This document shows positions 6,412 through 16,104 of a DNA stretch of 50,413 nucleotides, in pieces. The notes beneath the pieces were generated by a model. That model had not been told where the DNA came from. It did no database searches and saw only the letters and a list, made by a program, of their open reading frames with translations. Numbering within the stretch: the stretch's first letter is position 1; each line of letters starts with the position of its first letter. The stretch is from a virus. Both the position numbers and the translations under genes were made by a program. The stretch is taken from IMG/VR virus record IMGVR_UViG_3300014501_001247, positions 1 through 50,413 of that record; one strand, 5' to 3'.

Positions 6412-9099
6412 TCACCAGACCGGGAAAGAGCGGGTGGTGCCGTTATCGTTGATCGGGATCCATTTGGTGGGCGTCGTCGCGCCGGCAGGGCCGGCGGTGC
6501 CCAATGTCGGCGATGAACTGGCTCCGGTGCTGGTGATCGCCGCGGTCGAGGTGAAGATCGCGGTCGCACCGCCGGGCACGCCGAGCGTGCCACCGAAGTA
6601 GCCGGCGCCGGCAACGCCGAGGCCGCCGGCGATGGTGAGCGCGCCAGTCGTTTTGGACGAGGAGGCGGTGGTGCCGTTGAACGTGGCAACGGTCGTCGTC
6701 TGCCCTACATTGAGGCCGCCGCCGCTGCTGGTCTGCAAGTTCAGCTGAGATGCGTCGATCGAGAGCTGATTGCTATTGCCATAGGTCTGCAGGGTCGCCG
6801 ACGCGCTCGCCGCCGTGGCGTTGTAGAGCCACGAGAACAGGATGCCATGCGAGGAGTCCTGGCCGCAGAACAGATAGCTGTTGCCGGAGGCATTGTTGGC
6901 GAGCACCCCGACGACGCTTGCCAGCGCGCCGCCGACGTTGGGTCCGACATTGAGCTGCGTCGAATTGACCGTGAGCGACGTGGAGTTCCAAGTGCCGAAC
7001 GTGGTGGCGCCGTTGTTGCCGCCGACGAACTTGAAGCCGTCCGTCGTGCCAATTCCGGTCGTGGTCTGGAAGGTGAGCTGGGTGCTGGTCGTGCCCGTGC
7101 CGCCAATGATGAGCGGCGCGGTGATCGAAGTGGTGAAGATCGGCGAGGCGAGCGGGGCGACGCCGGTCAGCGTATTCGACGAAAAGGCAATCGTCTTGTT
7201 GGTCAGCGTCTGCGTCGCTGCATTGGCGGTGAGCGTATCGGTGACATCAGGCAGCGTCAGCACCGCCGAGCCGAGTGCGCCGGTCGGCGGCTCAAGCGTG
7301 ATCGTGCCGCTGGTCGTATTGGCGAAGGCGAGTTCGCCGGCATAGGTGCCGGCAAGACCCAGCGTGAGCACGCCGGGCGTGGTGCTCGAAAGCGCCGCGA
7401 TAGTTAAACCGCCGAGCTGAAAATAAATATTGCCCGCGCTCTGATTGATGCCGCCGTTAAAGCCGTCGAGGATGCCGACGGTCGCGGTTCGCGTATTGGT
7501 CGAATTGGTCAGCGCCCAGGTCGCTGCGGTGCCGCCCCCGGTGACGCTTATTGTGCCTGGAACGACAAGAGTGACACCAGTGGCGCTGACCGTGCCGACA
7601 GCAGCGTTATCGACCAACAACTGCCACGAATTGTTGCCGATCGTTCCAATAGCGCCGAGCGCCGAAGACGAATTGGCCTGCATCCGCATGTCCACGGTGC
7701 CGGACAGCGTCTGCGTGTACACAGGGCCGGAAGCAACTTGCGCAGCGATGCTGGCGCTGGATACGATGGTCGAATTTTCGAGGACCAGCGAATTGTTGCC
7801 GCTGGTCGCGTTCGACGAAATGTACCAAGCGCGATTGGTCCCGCTGCTCCACCAGGAGATCGCGTAATTGTCCGAACCGCCCGAAAGACTGATCGCCTCC
7901 GGCGGACTGTAGATAGTGCTGTCCAGCGCGCCCGTCCGAACAACAATCCCAGACCCGAACCCTCCGAGATTTGTTTGCCCACTGCCGCCATTTTTGGTGA
8001 TGCTGATCGCCGCGCTGACGGAGTATTGCAGGTAATCGGTGCTCGGCTCGCTGTTGCCGGCGTCGATTTGGATGCCAAAATTGTAAGGGCCTCCGGGCAC
8101 TGTCCGAGCATTGAGCGCGTTGACGCCGCTGTATCTGTTGACGGTCGCCAGCTCGATCCCGTAAGCGCCGCTCTCCGCAGTGAGGCTGTGAGCCTCGATA
8201 TATTGCCCCCAAGCGATGTTGCCGACGGCGGTACTGTCGGCAAAGGCGTAGTGCGCTGAGGCTAATGCGGCGTTCCCTGCGGCGTTCAGAGTGCGCGCGA
8301 CACTTTGTATTCCAGCCGCTTCGCCAAAGACACTGACGGCGAAGACCCCGAAGCCGGAGCCTCCGGGAGGGCTGTATGTGCTGGTCCCAGACCAATTTGC
8401 TCCAACTGACAGCCCGGAGCCTCCGGCTGCCATGACCCCGGAATTTCCTGCAATCGTAACGAAGCCGCCAGCCGGATTGAGAGCCAGCTCTGCTGTTGCA
8501 TTACCGAGCCAATTCCGAGCCTGTATCCAAGCGGGATAGGGATTCGTGAGCCCAACCCCGATGACGAGGGAGGTGGCGTTCGTGGTGCCATTGAAGGCGG
8601 CCAGGACGGCGCCGTTGTAGGTGAGGCTGGGATCGCTGTCGGTCCCGGCAACCGCAAGCCTTGCGTAGGTGAGCGTTGGCCCGCCAATGGCGAGGCGCAG
8701 CAAGGAGCTGCTGAAGGTGAGATCCGAGGTGCCGAGGTTGATCGGGTCGGGCGTCGTCAGCGCCCAGATGCCAGAGCCGTTGATGGTGCCAAGGTTGACG
8801 TGGACCTGGACGCCCGAGGCGATCAGCGTGTTGTTCTGAAAATCCGACGACGCCGCCCAGGCGCCGGTCGAGGCGTTATAGATGCCGTTGGTGGTCTGGT
8901 CGGTCTGGTCCTTGACCAGCACGCGATCGCCGGCATTGAGCGCGATGCCGTCGATCGTCTGCAGGCCGATGAGGACGATGTTGGAGCCGGTGGTCGCCGC
9001 CCGCACCGCGGTCTTCCAGGCAAGCCCGGCGTTCGGCGTCGACGACGACGGCGCTTCCGTGGCGTCCACGGTGGCGCCCAGCCGATCAGTGATCGCCAT
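6412..9099 (-). CDS. Tail fibre / receptor-binding protein
   Basis: The 895-residue virion protein has an N-terminal module (about residues 1-135) with AVRAATTGSNIVLIGLQTIDGIALNAGDRVLVKDQTDQTTNGIY split over strands, a domain very common at the base of phage fibres. Long, Gly/Ser/Thr/Asn-rich beta-repetitive stretches follow. The end, KWIPINDNGTTRSFPVW, matches the short conserved C-terminal tag of fibres in alphaproteobacterial phages. The start follows GGAGGCGCTC. It should form a trimeric appendage binding the host surface. The central region (about 7.4-8.6 kb) is visibly less GC-rich than neighbouring genes, consistent with receptor-driven exchange. Confidence 0.85.
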   Translation of the reverse strand: MAITDRLGATVDATEAPSSSTPNAGLAWKTAVRAATTGSNIVLIGLQTIDGIALNAGDRVLVKDQTDQTTNGIYNASTGAWAASSDFQNNTLIASGVQVHVNLGTINGSGIWALTTPDPINLGTSDLTFSSSLLRLAIGGPTLTYARLAVAGTDSDPSLTYNGAVLAAFNGTTNATSLVIGVGLTNPYPAWIQARNWLGNATAELALNPAGGFVTIAGNSGVMAAGGSGLSVGANWSGTSTYSPPGGSGFGVFAVSVFGEAAGIQSVARTLNAAGNAALASAHYAFADSTAVGNIAWGQYIEAHSLTAESGAYGIELATVNRYSGVNALNARTVPGGPYNFGIQIDAGNSEPSTDYLQYSVSAAISITKNGGSGQTNLGGFGSGIVVRTGALDSTIYSPPEAISLSGGSDNYAISWWSSGTNRAWYISSNATSGNNSLVLENSTIVSSASIAAQVASGPVYTQTLSGTVDMRMQANSSSALGAIGTIGNNSWQLLVDNAAVGTVSATGVTLVVPGTISVTGGGTAATWALTNSTNTRTATVGILDGFNGGINQSAGNIYFQLGGLTIAALSSTTPGVLTLGLAGTYAGELAFANTTSGTITLEPPTGALGSAVLTLPDVTDTLTANAATQTLTNKTIAFSSNTLTGVAPLASPIFTTSITAPLIIGGTGTTSTQLTFQTTTGIGTTDGFKFVGGNNGATTFGTWNSTSLTVNSTQLNVGPNVGGALASVVGVLANNASGNSYLFCGQDSSHGILFSWLYNATAASASATLQTYGNSNQLSIDASQLNLQTSSGGGLNVGQTTTVATFNGTTASSSKTTGALTIAGGLGVAGAGYFGGTLGVPGGATAIFTSTAAITSTGASSSPTLGTAGPAGATTPTKWIPINDNGTTRSFPVW

Positions 9100-9146
9100 G
9101 AGCGCCTCCAGCAGTTATTAGATATTTGAGAAGTACGGGCCGGCGG

Positions 9147-11909
9147 CTACGAGCCGCCGAGGTTCCAGCCGAGCGGTGCGCGCGAGTTCGGCGAGGTGGC
9201 GGGCCGCTTGCCGCGGATCCAATCGTCGGTCTTCGACGGCGACACCCAGTATTGCGTGCCGGCCTGCTGCGCCTGGCGCTGCTCGGCGCGCTTGAGGTAG
9301 CCCGGCGAAATCCACTCCTGCAGGCGGTGCCAGACGAGAGTGTCCATCGCGAGCCCCGTCGCCCACAGGTTCATGAACGGGATGTTGTCGTGGGCGAGCC
9401 GCAGCACGTCGGCGCCGCGCTCGCGCATCGCAGAGCCTGACAGCATGCCGTCCTTGGTGCGGCCGCCGGCGTGCAGGAGATCCATCAGGATGTCGATCTG
9501 CGAAAACGTAGGTCCGGCGAGCGAGCCCACCGCCGAAAAACCGTGACGGTCGAACTCGCCGAGCAGGAAGTCTCCGATCAGCGAGCCGAAGCCGGAGCGC
9601 TGGCCGCCCTTGAGCATGGCGCCGATCGGCGAGTGCTCGAGCTCGGCGATCGGGTTCTTGCCCTGGATCGCCTCGCGCACCGTCTCGGAGGCAACACCGA
9701 ACACGATGGCACCGACCGCGGCCTCGACCAAACCCGCGACGCGGTCCATGCGGCCGTCGCCGATGGTGCCGTACATCTCGCGGCCCCAGGCGCGCACGAT
9801 CATGTCGGCCGGCCAGATCTTGAACTGGTAGACCAGCCGCAGCGCCGTGTTGATCGCCGTGCCGGGCTCGAAATTCTTGCCGAACAGGATGGCGCGGATC
9901 CGCGCGCTCGGCATCGGGATGGCAAAGCCGGCGCGGTCGGAATAGGCCGCCGCCAGCGTGGCGGCGAGATCGTCGCGGCCCTTGCTGATGTCGTCGCCGG
10001 TCGGCTCGCCGCGGCCGAGCGAGGCGAACTCGCTCTCCTTGAGATAGGCCTTGACCTGGTCGTCGCTGAGTTTCAGCGCGTCCGACGGCGTGAGATAGGT
10101 GCGCTCGCCGAACTTCGACCACTCGACGCCGTGCAGCGCCTTCCATTCCGCCTGGCCGATGCCGAAGCCCTGCAGCACGCGCTGCTCCTTGGGCCCGATC
10201 GCGTTCCAGTCGAGCCCGCGCTTTGAGCCGAGATGCGAGGCGAACATCGCCTCGGCGTCGCCGCGCTGGTTGTCGACCACCGAGGACACGCCGGTGAGCT
10301 TGAAGAAGGTCGACTCCCACTGCGCCATGCGCCCGCCCGGCGCGTCGGCGACGTCGTACATCGCCATCATGTGGCCGAGCCGGTTCTCGAACGCGACCAG
10401 CGTGGCGTCGAGCGCCTCGCGCTTGGCCGAGCCCTCGGCGCCCTGCGTCATGCCGGAGAACAGCGAGCCGTAGCGGCGCGCGAACGGGATGCCCCAGTAG
10501 CGCGCCTCGATCGCCTTCGAAGGGAGCGAGGCGAAGTGGGTGAGCGCGACGCGGCCGAGTTTTGCCATGCGCTGGATCGCCATCCAGTTGGAGGCGATGT
10601 TGGCGACCGTGCGGTTGACCGGCCGCTGCGCCGAGCCGTCGATCTGGGCGAAGCGGTTGCGCAGCGCCTGGTCCCAGCTCGAGAAGTCCTCGAAGGCACC
10701 TTTGCCGGCCTCGATCGAGGCCTCGAGCGCGGCGATCTGTTTTGCGCGCTCCGGCGTCGGCGTGCCTTCCTGCAGATCCTTGAGCTTGCCGAGCTTGGTG
10801 ACGTTGCGCTCGCTCTCCTTCTGCAGCTGCGACTTGCGCACGTCCATGTCGCGGTCGAACGCCTCGGCCGGCTTGGTGCCAAACTCCTTCATCAGCGCCG
10901 TTCTTCGCGCGCCGATGACGAGCGCCTCGATGACGGTGCGGGTGGCGTTGTGCACGCCGTATTGCTCGTTATAGGCGCGCCAGTCGGCGCCGCTCTTGAA
11001 GTGCAGCTCGCGCGCGGCGCCGGCTTGCTTGGCCGTGTTCGGATACATCGGCTCGTCGAGCGGGCGGCCGTAGTCGAAGTGATCGCCGTCCTTGAGCGGC
11101 GTCCACATCACGCGCAGCGCGTCGAGCGCGCGCTGGCGGTCCGTGGTGCCGAAGGTGCGCTTGAGGTCGAGCTTGCCGATGGTGTCGCCAACCCATTTCT
11201 CGGGCCCGGCGTTCCGGATTGCGTCGGTGTCGTGCGAGGACCGCGTGATATAGCCCGAATAGGAGCGCACCCAGGCGCCCTCGCGGTTGAGCGACGCCAT
11301 CGCCTGGCGCTGCCACTTCTGCACCGTCTTGGCGATTTGCAGCGCCTGGGCGTCGCCGGTGCGGCCGCCCGTGCCGCCGCGATTGAGATCGAACAGCTCG
11401 TCGGTCCACTTGTCCTCGATCGAGCGCGTGGCGAAGACCTTGAGCAGCCCGGCCTTCTCGAGGTCGCCCGCCATGCCGCCGACCCAGAGCCGGCGCAGCG
11501 CCACGTACTGCGCGTCGACCGACAGGCGATTTTTCAGGAACGGCAGATTGACGCCAACGAGCTTCGCCTCGATGACGATGCGCGCCGCCTGGCGGATGAG
11601 CCGCTTGGCGAGCTTCGAGCGCACCGGCAGTTTTGCGATCTGCTCCTCGACCTTGGCGTAATAGCGCGCCCGCGAGAAATCCTTGCGGGTGTCCATGATC
11701 TGGGCGCGGCGGGCGAGCGCGGCGCGCTCCGAGATCTCGTTGAGCATCTCGTCGCGCGCGCGCGCGTAGGCCTCGTCGGGCCCGAGCCCGCCGGTCTCCT
11801 GATAGTCCTGCGCCCGCGCATCGATGGCGTCGAGCAGCTCGTCGACGTCCTCGCGCTTGCGCCCGGTGCGCTTGGCGATGTCGTCAAGACAGTCCTTGCG
11901 CGACGGCAT
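9147..11909 (-). CDS. Large internal virion / ejection protein
   Basis: The 920-residue, largely helical protein lies at the end of the tail-core block, where T7-like podoviruses encode their largest ejected core protein. Long amphipathic helices and few cysteines fit this class. Residues 20-130 are heavily charged. ALTHFASLPSKAIEARYWG and VFGVASETVREAIQG lie in more hydrophobic regions that could insert into the host envelope. No enzymatic motif is evident. The assignment to the ejectosome comes from size, composition and order (tube B, core, transglycosylase, polyvalent, this protein, fibre). Confidence 0.72.
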   Translation of the reverse strand: MPSRKDCLDDIAKRTGRKREDVDELLDAIDARAQDYQETGGLGPDEAYARARDEMLNEISERAALARRAQIMDTRKDFSRARYYAKVEEQIAKLPVRSKLAKRLIRQAARIVIEAKLVGVNLPFLKNRLSVDAQYVALRRLWVGGMAGDLEKAGLLKVFATRSIEDKWTDELFDLNRGGTGGRTGDAQALQIAKTVQKWQRQAMASLNREGAWVRSYSGYITRSSHDTDAIRNAGPEKWVGDTIGKLDLKRTFGTTDRQRALDALRVMWTPLKDGDHFDYGRPLDEPMYPNTAKQAGAARELHFKSGADWRAYNEQYGVHNATRTVIEALVIGARRTALMKEFGTKPAEAFDRDMDVRKSQLQKESERNVTKLGKLKDLQEGTPTPERAKQIAALEASIEAGKGAFEDFSSWDQALRNRFAQIDGSAQRPVNRTVANIASNWMAIQRMAKLGRVALTHFASLPSKAIEARYWGIPFARRYGSLFSGMTQGAEGSAKREALDATLVAFENRLGHMMAMYDVADAPGGRMAQWESTFFKLTGVSSVVDNQRGDAEAMFASHLGSKRGLDWNAIGPKEQRVLQGFGIGQAEWKALHGVEWSKFGERTYLTPSDALKLSDDQVKAYLKESEFASLGRGEPTGDDISKGRDDLAATLAAAYSDRAGFAIPMPSARIRAILFGKNFEPGTAINTALRLVYQFKIWPADMIVRAWGREMYGTIGDGRMDRVAGLVEAAVGAIVFGVASETVREAIQGKNPIAELEHSPIGAMLKGGQRSGFGSLIGDFLLGEFDRHGFSAVGSLAGPTFSQIDILMDLLHAGGRTKDGMLSGSAMRERGADVLRLAHDNIPFMNLWATGLAMDTLVWHRLQEWISPGYLKRAEQRQAQQAGTQYWVSPSKTDDWIRGKRPATSPNSRAPLGWNLGGS

Positions 11910-11912
11910 CGC

Positions 11913-12134
11913 CTAGCCCTCGGCCTCGCCGGGGCGCAGCGGCGCCACGGTCGGCGGCGCGCTGCGATCGCCGGCGCTCGCCGGGCCGGCGGTGACGGAA
12001 TAGACCGTCATCGCCGCGCCGCAGCCCGCGCACGACGGGTTATGCCCGGTGAGGACGTCCTCGCGCGTCATGTCGAAGCCGTCGCGGCAGGCCGGGCATT
12101 GCGCGCTGTAGGTCACGCTGCGCGCCCCCCTCAT
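11913..12134 (-). CDS. Small zinc-ribbon protein
   Basis: The 73-residue product contains two CxxC knuckles (CPAC and CAGC, 21 residues apart), which indicates one zinc ribbon, followed by a Pro/Ala-rich tail. The ATG has a GGGAGG box. It separates the two giant ejection-protein genes and is spaced by 3 nt from the following one, so it belongs to the late operon. Such small ribbons often bind nucleic acid or protein; the role here is unknown. Confidence 0.7.
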   Translation of the reverse strand: MRGARSVTYSAQCPACRDGFDMTREDVLTGHNPSCAGCGAAMTVYSVTAGPASAGDRSAPPTVAPLRPGEAEG

Positions 12135-12227
12135 GCCGTGGCCTCCCGGTCAATATTCAAACGGGTGTTCATTTTTGCAGAGACAGGGCGCCGCGGCGCT
12201 GGCATCGTGCGCGCCGCGAAAGGGTGG

Positions 12228-12464
12228 ATGGTCATGGGCCCTGAGGAGTACCGCGCCAACGCGCGCCAGTGCCGGCGCTGGGCCGCCGAGGCCGTGTGCC
12301 GAGACAACCGCGAGGCCTTCGAGGACCTCGCCAGGAGCTGGGAGGCCGCGGCGCTGCGCCTCGAGCAATCCCCGCTCCCCGAAACCGCCGTCAGCCAATC
12401 GCCGCCGCAAGGCACGCCGCACCGTCCCGCACAATCGTCTCGCGCGCCTCGGCGTCGTGCTTGA
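12228..12464 (+). CDS. Lone rightward 'EEYR..A..CRR' family protein (possible moron)
   Basis: The 78-residue protein begins MVMGPEEYRANARQCRRWAA and continues CRDNREAFEDLARSWEAAALRLEQ. It fits the very common small alphaproteobacterial family (x-PEEYRxxAxECRRxA...LAxxWxxLA), which is expanded in Bradyrhizobium-like genomes and has no known function. It is the only rightward gene in 45 kb of leftward genes, and its 3' end overlaps the end of the 1237-residue ejection protein gene antisense. AAAGG lies just upstream of the ATG. The Pro/Ser-rich tail after about residue 46 is probably not part of the family core. Likely acquired from a host and independently transcribed. Confidence 0.65.
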   Translation: MVMGPEEYRANARQCRRWAAEAVCRDNREAFEDLARSWEAAALRLEQSPLPETAVSQSPPQGTPHRPAQSSRAPRRRA

Positions 12465-15400
12465 GATCGGCGAGCGCGTCCTCGAAGGTCTTGCGCTCGC
12501 TTTCCGTCAGTCGCGGCATGATGTCGGCGAGGAGCTTGTCGGCGTCGGCCGCCGCAGCCTGCGCCGCGCTCACCGCCTTCTCGGGCGTCTCCGGCGGCGC
12601 CGGCGCCCGCTCAGCCTCGCGTGAGGCGTCGGTCAGCTCCTCGTCTGGTTCGCTGCGCCTGGCGAGCGCTTGCCAGTCGGCGCGGCCGGCGGCAGCCCGT
12701 TGCGGCGATCGATCAGCCGCGCCAGCTGCTCGTGACCCGCCGCGATCGCCTTCGCCTCGGGCGTCCCCTTCTGGTGCAGCCGGCTCGCTTCCACCCGATG
12801 CTGCGCGGCCGTCATCAGCGTCGTCCCAGCCGGGGATGTGATCGGCGAAGCGTTCGACCGTACCAGTTTCGGCTTCACGGTAGTGCTCCTCCATCACCGC
12901 GCGCTCGAGCGCCGACAGCGGGTCGGACTCGCCTTCGCGCCTCATGATTTCTACCACACGGGCGCGCCGCGCGGCAGGCATCTTGTCGATGTCGTCCCCA
13001 ACCTCCGCGAGCGCGGCCGCGAGCTCGCCGTCCGCCTTCTCGGCGTGGTGCTGCTCCGCGTCCTCGAGGCGCTCGCGCTCGGCGGCCTCGACGTGTTCTG
13101 GAACGCGGTCGTGGGGATAGACGCGCTTGCCGCGCAGTTCGCTGTCCATCGCCTCGAGGAGGTCGTTGAGGGTGCTGCCGGTGACGCCGCCCTTGGCCTC
13201 GCCGGCGTCGTGCAGATAGCCGGCCTCGACCGCCGCCTCGCGGGCGTGGTCGAGACGCATGCCGCCCTTGCGCACCAGGTCGCCGAAGCCGGGAATAAAC
13301 TTGCGCTTGCCGCCGGTGACCGCGTGCACGTCGCCGATCATCGGATCGGCCGGATCGATGCCGCCGCGTGAGGCGAGGAATTCCAGCAGCGACCAGGTCT
13401 GTGGATCCCGCGCGCGCGGGCCGCGACCGCCAGGACGCCGCGCCGCGCCTGGCAACGCCGGGCCGGCGTCGGCCGCGGTCGGCCATTCCGCCGCCGCGCC
13501 CTTCTCCTCGTGCTTGACGCCCTCGACCTGGTTGTGCGGATAGGGCTTCTTGTAGAGGTTCGCCGGCGGGTCTTTCGGGTTTTCGTGCTCGGTGATCTTG
13601 TCCTGCTTCGCCCACCACTTGTTGACCTCGTCGACGTCGATGCCGTTCGCCCGATACCAGGCGTCTTCGGCGGGCTCGGCGTATTCGTGGTGCGCCGTCT
13701 CGTAGATCGCGTCGAGCTCCTTGGCGTTCGGCTCACGCCCCTCGCGGGCGCGGAATTTCGCGATGAGCCGCTGCATGACGAGCTTTTCGACCTGCTCGTG
13801 GATGTTGGCCGGGATCGCGGGGTCGAAGGTCTTGCCGCTGATGGTGACCTGGCGCGGCAGGCGCTTGTCGACGTTGGTCGTGAGATCGGCGCCTTCGCTG
13901 GCGCCGGCCTCGTAGGGCACGTCGTTCCCTCGGTTGATGCGCGGGTTCTCCAGCGCCTGGCGGATCTCCGGCAGCTGCAGCACCGCGTCGACCGCCGGGC
14001 GCCCGGTGCGCAGCGGCGGATTGTTGACGACGGGCTGCGCCGCCTTCATCTCGTCGAGCCCGACCTCCTCGCCGTTCTTGTGGGTGATGCGGATGAGTTT
14101 GTCGTCGAAGACGACGTGGTTGCGGGTGCGACCTACGCTCTCGTTCTGAGCGATCTGGGCTTCGATGGCCGCAACGCGCTGTTCTTCGGCCTTGATCCTC
14201 TCCGGATCGCCGCTGGCGCGAGCCTTCGCAAGATCCTTCCTGTTCTCGGCCAGGGCGTATTGCAACTCCTTGTCAGGCAGCCGTGAGCCCTGGTCGAGAT
14301 ATTTGATGCCGGGAATGCCGGCCTCTCTAAGTGTTGCGCTCGCCTCATGCGGTTCGCGGCTCGGCACCGGGAAAGGTGCACCGGTATCCAGATCAACGCC
14401 GATGCTGCTTGGTCGCTCCGACAGCCTCTGCGCCAACCGATTGTAGAAGTCCCGCCCGCTATGGTGCCACTTGGCGGCTGTGCCGCTCACCACGGGATTT
14501 GGATGCTTCTCAATGGCGTTGCGCACATGTTCGCTCTGCTCGCTCAGCGGCTTGTCCCAGTCGAGGAAGTGTTCCGGGTTAGCGTTGATGCGGACCCTGT
14601 AGAGTGTGCCCGGGGTCTTCGGGGTCGCGCCGGACTCCAGCAAATCGGCGGCCCGCAGCAGCACGTCAGGCTGCACCTTGTCGCCAGGAGCGAAGTTTTT
14701 CGCGTTGTCTCGAAGCGCCTCAATTGCAGCTTCGCGGTCGCTGAGACCGCGCAAGTAAGCGGAGGCGACGTCGTTTGCGTTGGAGAGGTCGCCGACGCTG
14801 AGCTTGTTGCGGTAGCCGGCAGCGACTTCCTCGTTCTCCGCCAAATAGAAGCCGTGGCCGTAGCTCTGTGAGCCCTCGCCGGTGCCGATCTTGCTGCTGT
14901 CGAACGCCTCAAAATCGTGCGGCGAGCCGTGCCAGGCGTCGATCGACTCGGCGATGCGCGGATCTTCCTTGCCAGCTTCCTGCAGCATCTCGCCGGCGCG
15001 CACCGGCTCGCCGTTGATCACGTCGGCGATCGCGGCCTGCACCACATCCTGCTGCGCCGCCGGCGGCAGGTCGGCCAAGACGTCGGCCGGATGCGGCGGA
15101 ATAGTCCGCGGTGCCGGCTCGCCAAAGGCCTGTTCCGCGGGCGCTTCTGCAGGCAGTGGACGAGCAGGGGCGGAGATGCCCGGCACCTCGTCCACGTCGA
15201 CGCCCTCGCCCGAGAGCGCCGCCTCGGGCAGATGCGTGCCGGCGGCGCCGAGCTTTTCGACGATGTCGGCGGCGTGGGTGTCGCCGGCGAGCGCCCGGGC
15301 GCGCAGATCCTCGATCGAGCCGCGGAGCGGCTTGCCGCGGGCGCGGGCGAAACGGTCGCTGAGCGCGCCGCCGCCGCCATGGAACACCGCACCCATGCCG

Positions 15401-16104
15401 GCGGAGAGCACCACCGACTTGAGCGCGTCTGCGTAGGTGTAATCCTCGCCGTCCTGGCTGTGCAGCCACCAGTCGGCCGGCGCAAGCGCGGCGCCGCCGA
15501 CCGCGCCCTGCGCGGCGCCGACGCCGATGCGCAAGAGCGCGCGAGACGTGATGCTGTCGCCGGCCTTCGCCAGCATCATCCCGTAGCGCGCCTCGCCGAG
15601 CACCGGGATCGAGAACGCCGCGGCGTTGACCGGGTCGATCATGCCGGCGCCGATCGCCGTGACGGCGCCGAGCACGCCCGGCAGAAAACCCTGCGGCCCG
15701 CGGTTGACCGCGGCGGCGTACTGCGCCCGCTCGCGCGCGTCCTCGAGCATCATGTCGAGCACCGGGCCGCGGATCGTGTCCTGGTCCGGCAGTTTGATTT
15801 GGCTCTCGAGCCCGGCGTTCTTGACCCGCGCACGCGCCTCGGCGATCGGCACGTCGGGCGTGGGCGCCACCGTGGTCAGCGCCGGATCCACAAAGCCTGC
15901 GCCCTCGCCCATGCCGGCGCCGACGGTGTTGAGCTGCGGCGCGTTGCTCTCGGCGCCGAGATACTGCGCGCCGCGCACCAGCGTGCGCGTGCCGCCCATG
16001 AAGGCTTCGCCCGCTTGCGCGGAAAGGCTTTCGCCGAGCGAGGAGTGCAGCTCGGAAGCGTGCAGCTCGCCAAAATCGTCCGGCGTCGCGAAGGTCTCGC
16101 TCAC
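12391..16104 (-). CDS. Polyvalent ejection protein with ADP-ribosyltransferase domain
   Basis: GTG 16104 overlaps the stop of the upstream gene (GTGA), giving 1237 residues. About residues 388-681 match the ADP-ribosyltransferase of polyvalent proteins (ART-PolyVal): AWHGSPHDFEAFDSSKIGTG, SYGHGFYLAENEEVAAGY, NPEHFLDWDKPLSEQ, LREAGIPGIKYLDQGSR and NHVVFDDKLIRITHKNGE are all present in order. N-terminally there are Gly/Ala-rich hydrophobic stretches (residues 150-230) typical of ejected internal proteins. C-terminally there is a module of the type SLLEFLASRGG...VRKGG..LDHAREAAVEAGYL, also seen in polyvalent proteins. Probable role: co-injected with DNA and modifying a host target with ADP-ribose. 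The ART-coding DNA (about 14.1-14.95 kb) is visibly less GC-rich than its flanks. Confidence 0.85.
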   Translation of the reverse strand: MSETFATPDDFGELHASELHSSLGESLSAQAGEAFMGGTRTLVRGAQYLGAESNAPQLNTVGAGMGEGAGFVDPALTTVAPTPDVPIAEARARVKNAGLESQIKLPDQDTIRGPVLDMMLEDARERAQYAAAVNRGPQGFLPGVLGAVTAIGAGMIDPVNAAAFSIPVLGEARYGMMLAKAGDSITSRALLRIGVGAAQGAVGGAALAPADWWLHSQDGEDYTYADALKSVVLSAGMGAVFHGGGGALSDRFARARGKPLRGSIEDLRARALAGDTHAADIVEKLGAAGTHLPEAALSGEGVDVDEVPGISAPARPLPAEAPAEQAFGEPAPRTIPPHPADVLADLPPAAQQDVVQAAIADVINGEPVRAGEMLQEAGKEDPRIAESIDAWHGSPHDFEAFDSSKIGTGEGSQSYGHGFYLAENEEVAAGYRNKLSVGDLSNANDVASAYLRGLSDREAAIEALRDNAKNFAPGDKVQPDVLLRAADLLESGATPKTPGTLYRVRINANPEHFLDWDKPLSEQSEHVRNAIEKHPNPVVSGTAAKWHHSGRDFYNRLAQRLSERPSSIGVDLDTGAPFPVPSREPHEASATLREAGIPGIKYLDQGSRLPDKELQYALAENRKDLAKARASGDPERIKAEEQRVAAIEAQIAQNESVGRTRNHVVFDDKLIRITHKNGEEVGLDEMKAAQPVVNNPPLRTGRPAVDAVLQLPEIRQALENPRINRGNDVPYEAGASEGADLTTNVDKRLPRQVTISGKTFDPAIPANIHEQVEKLVMQRLIAKFRAREGREPNAKELDAIYETAHHEYAEPAEDAWYRANGIDVDEVNKWWAKQDKITEHENPKDPPANLYKKPYPHNQVEGVKHEEKGAAAEWPTAADAGPALPGAARRPGGRGPRARDPQTWSLLEFLASRGGIDPADPMIGDVHAVTGGKRKFIPGFGDLVRKGGMRLDHAREAAVEAGYLHDAGEAKGGVTGSTLNDLLEAMDSELRGKRVYPHDRVPEHVEAAERERLEDAEQHHAEKADGELAAALAEVGDDIDKMPAARRARVVEIMRREGESDPLSALERAVMEEHYREAETGTVERFADHIPGWDDADDGRAASGGSEPAAPEGDARGEGDRGGSRAAGAADRSPQRAAAGRADWQALARRSEPDEELTDASREAERAPAPPETPEKAVSAAQAAAADADKLLADIMPRLTESERKTFEDALADLKHDAEARETIVRDGAACLAAAIG

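Noticed and set aside
10233-12227. Very long rightward open frame opposite the 920-residue ejection protein gene
   Set aside because: It is the antisense shadow of a real leftward gene in GC-rich DNA. Only its last 78 codons, beyond the leftward gene, look protein-like and are reported as 12228-12464.
12131-12415. Leftward frame ending in an ATGA overlap with the zinc-ribbon gene
   Set aside because: Overlap is attractive, but the sequence is Ser/Arg/Ala-rich shadow of the rightward 78-residue gene and has no ribosome binding site at a sensible start.
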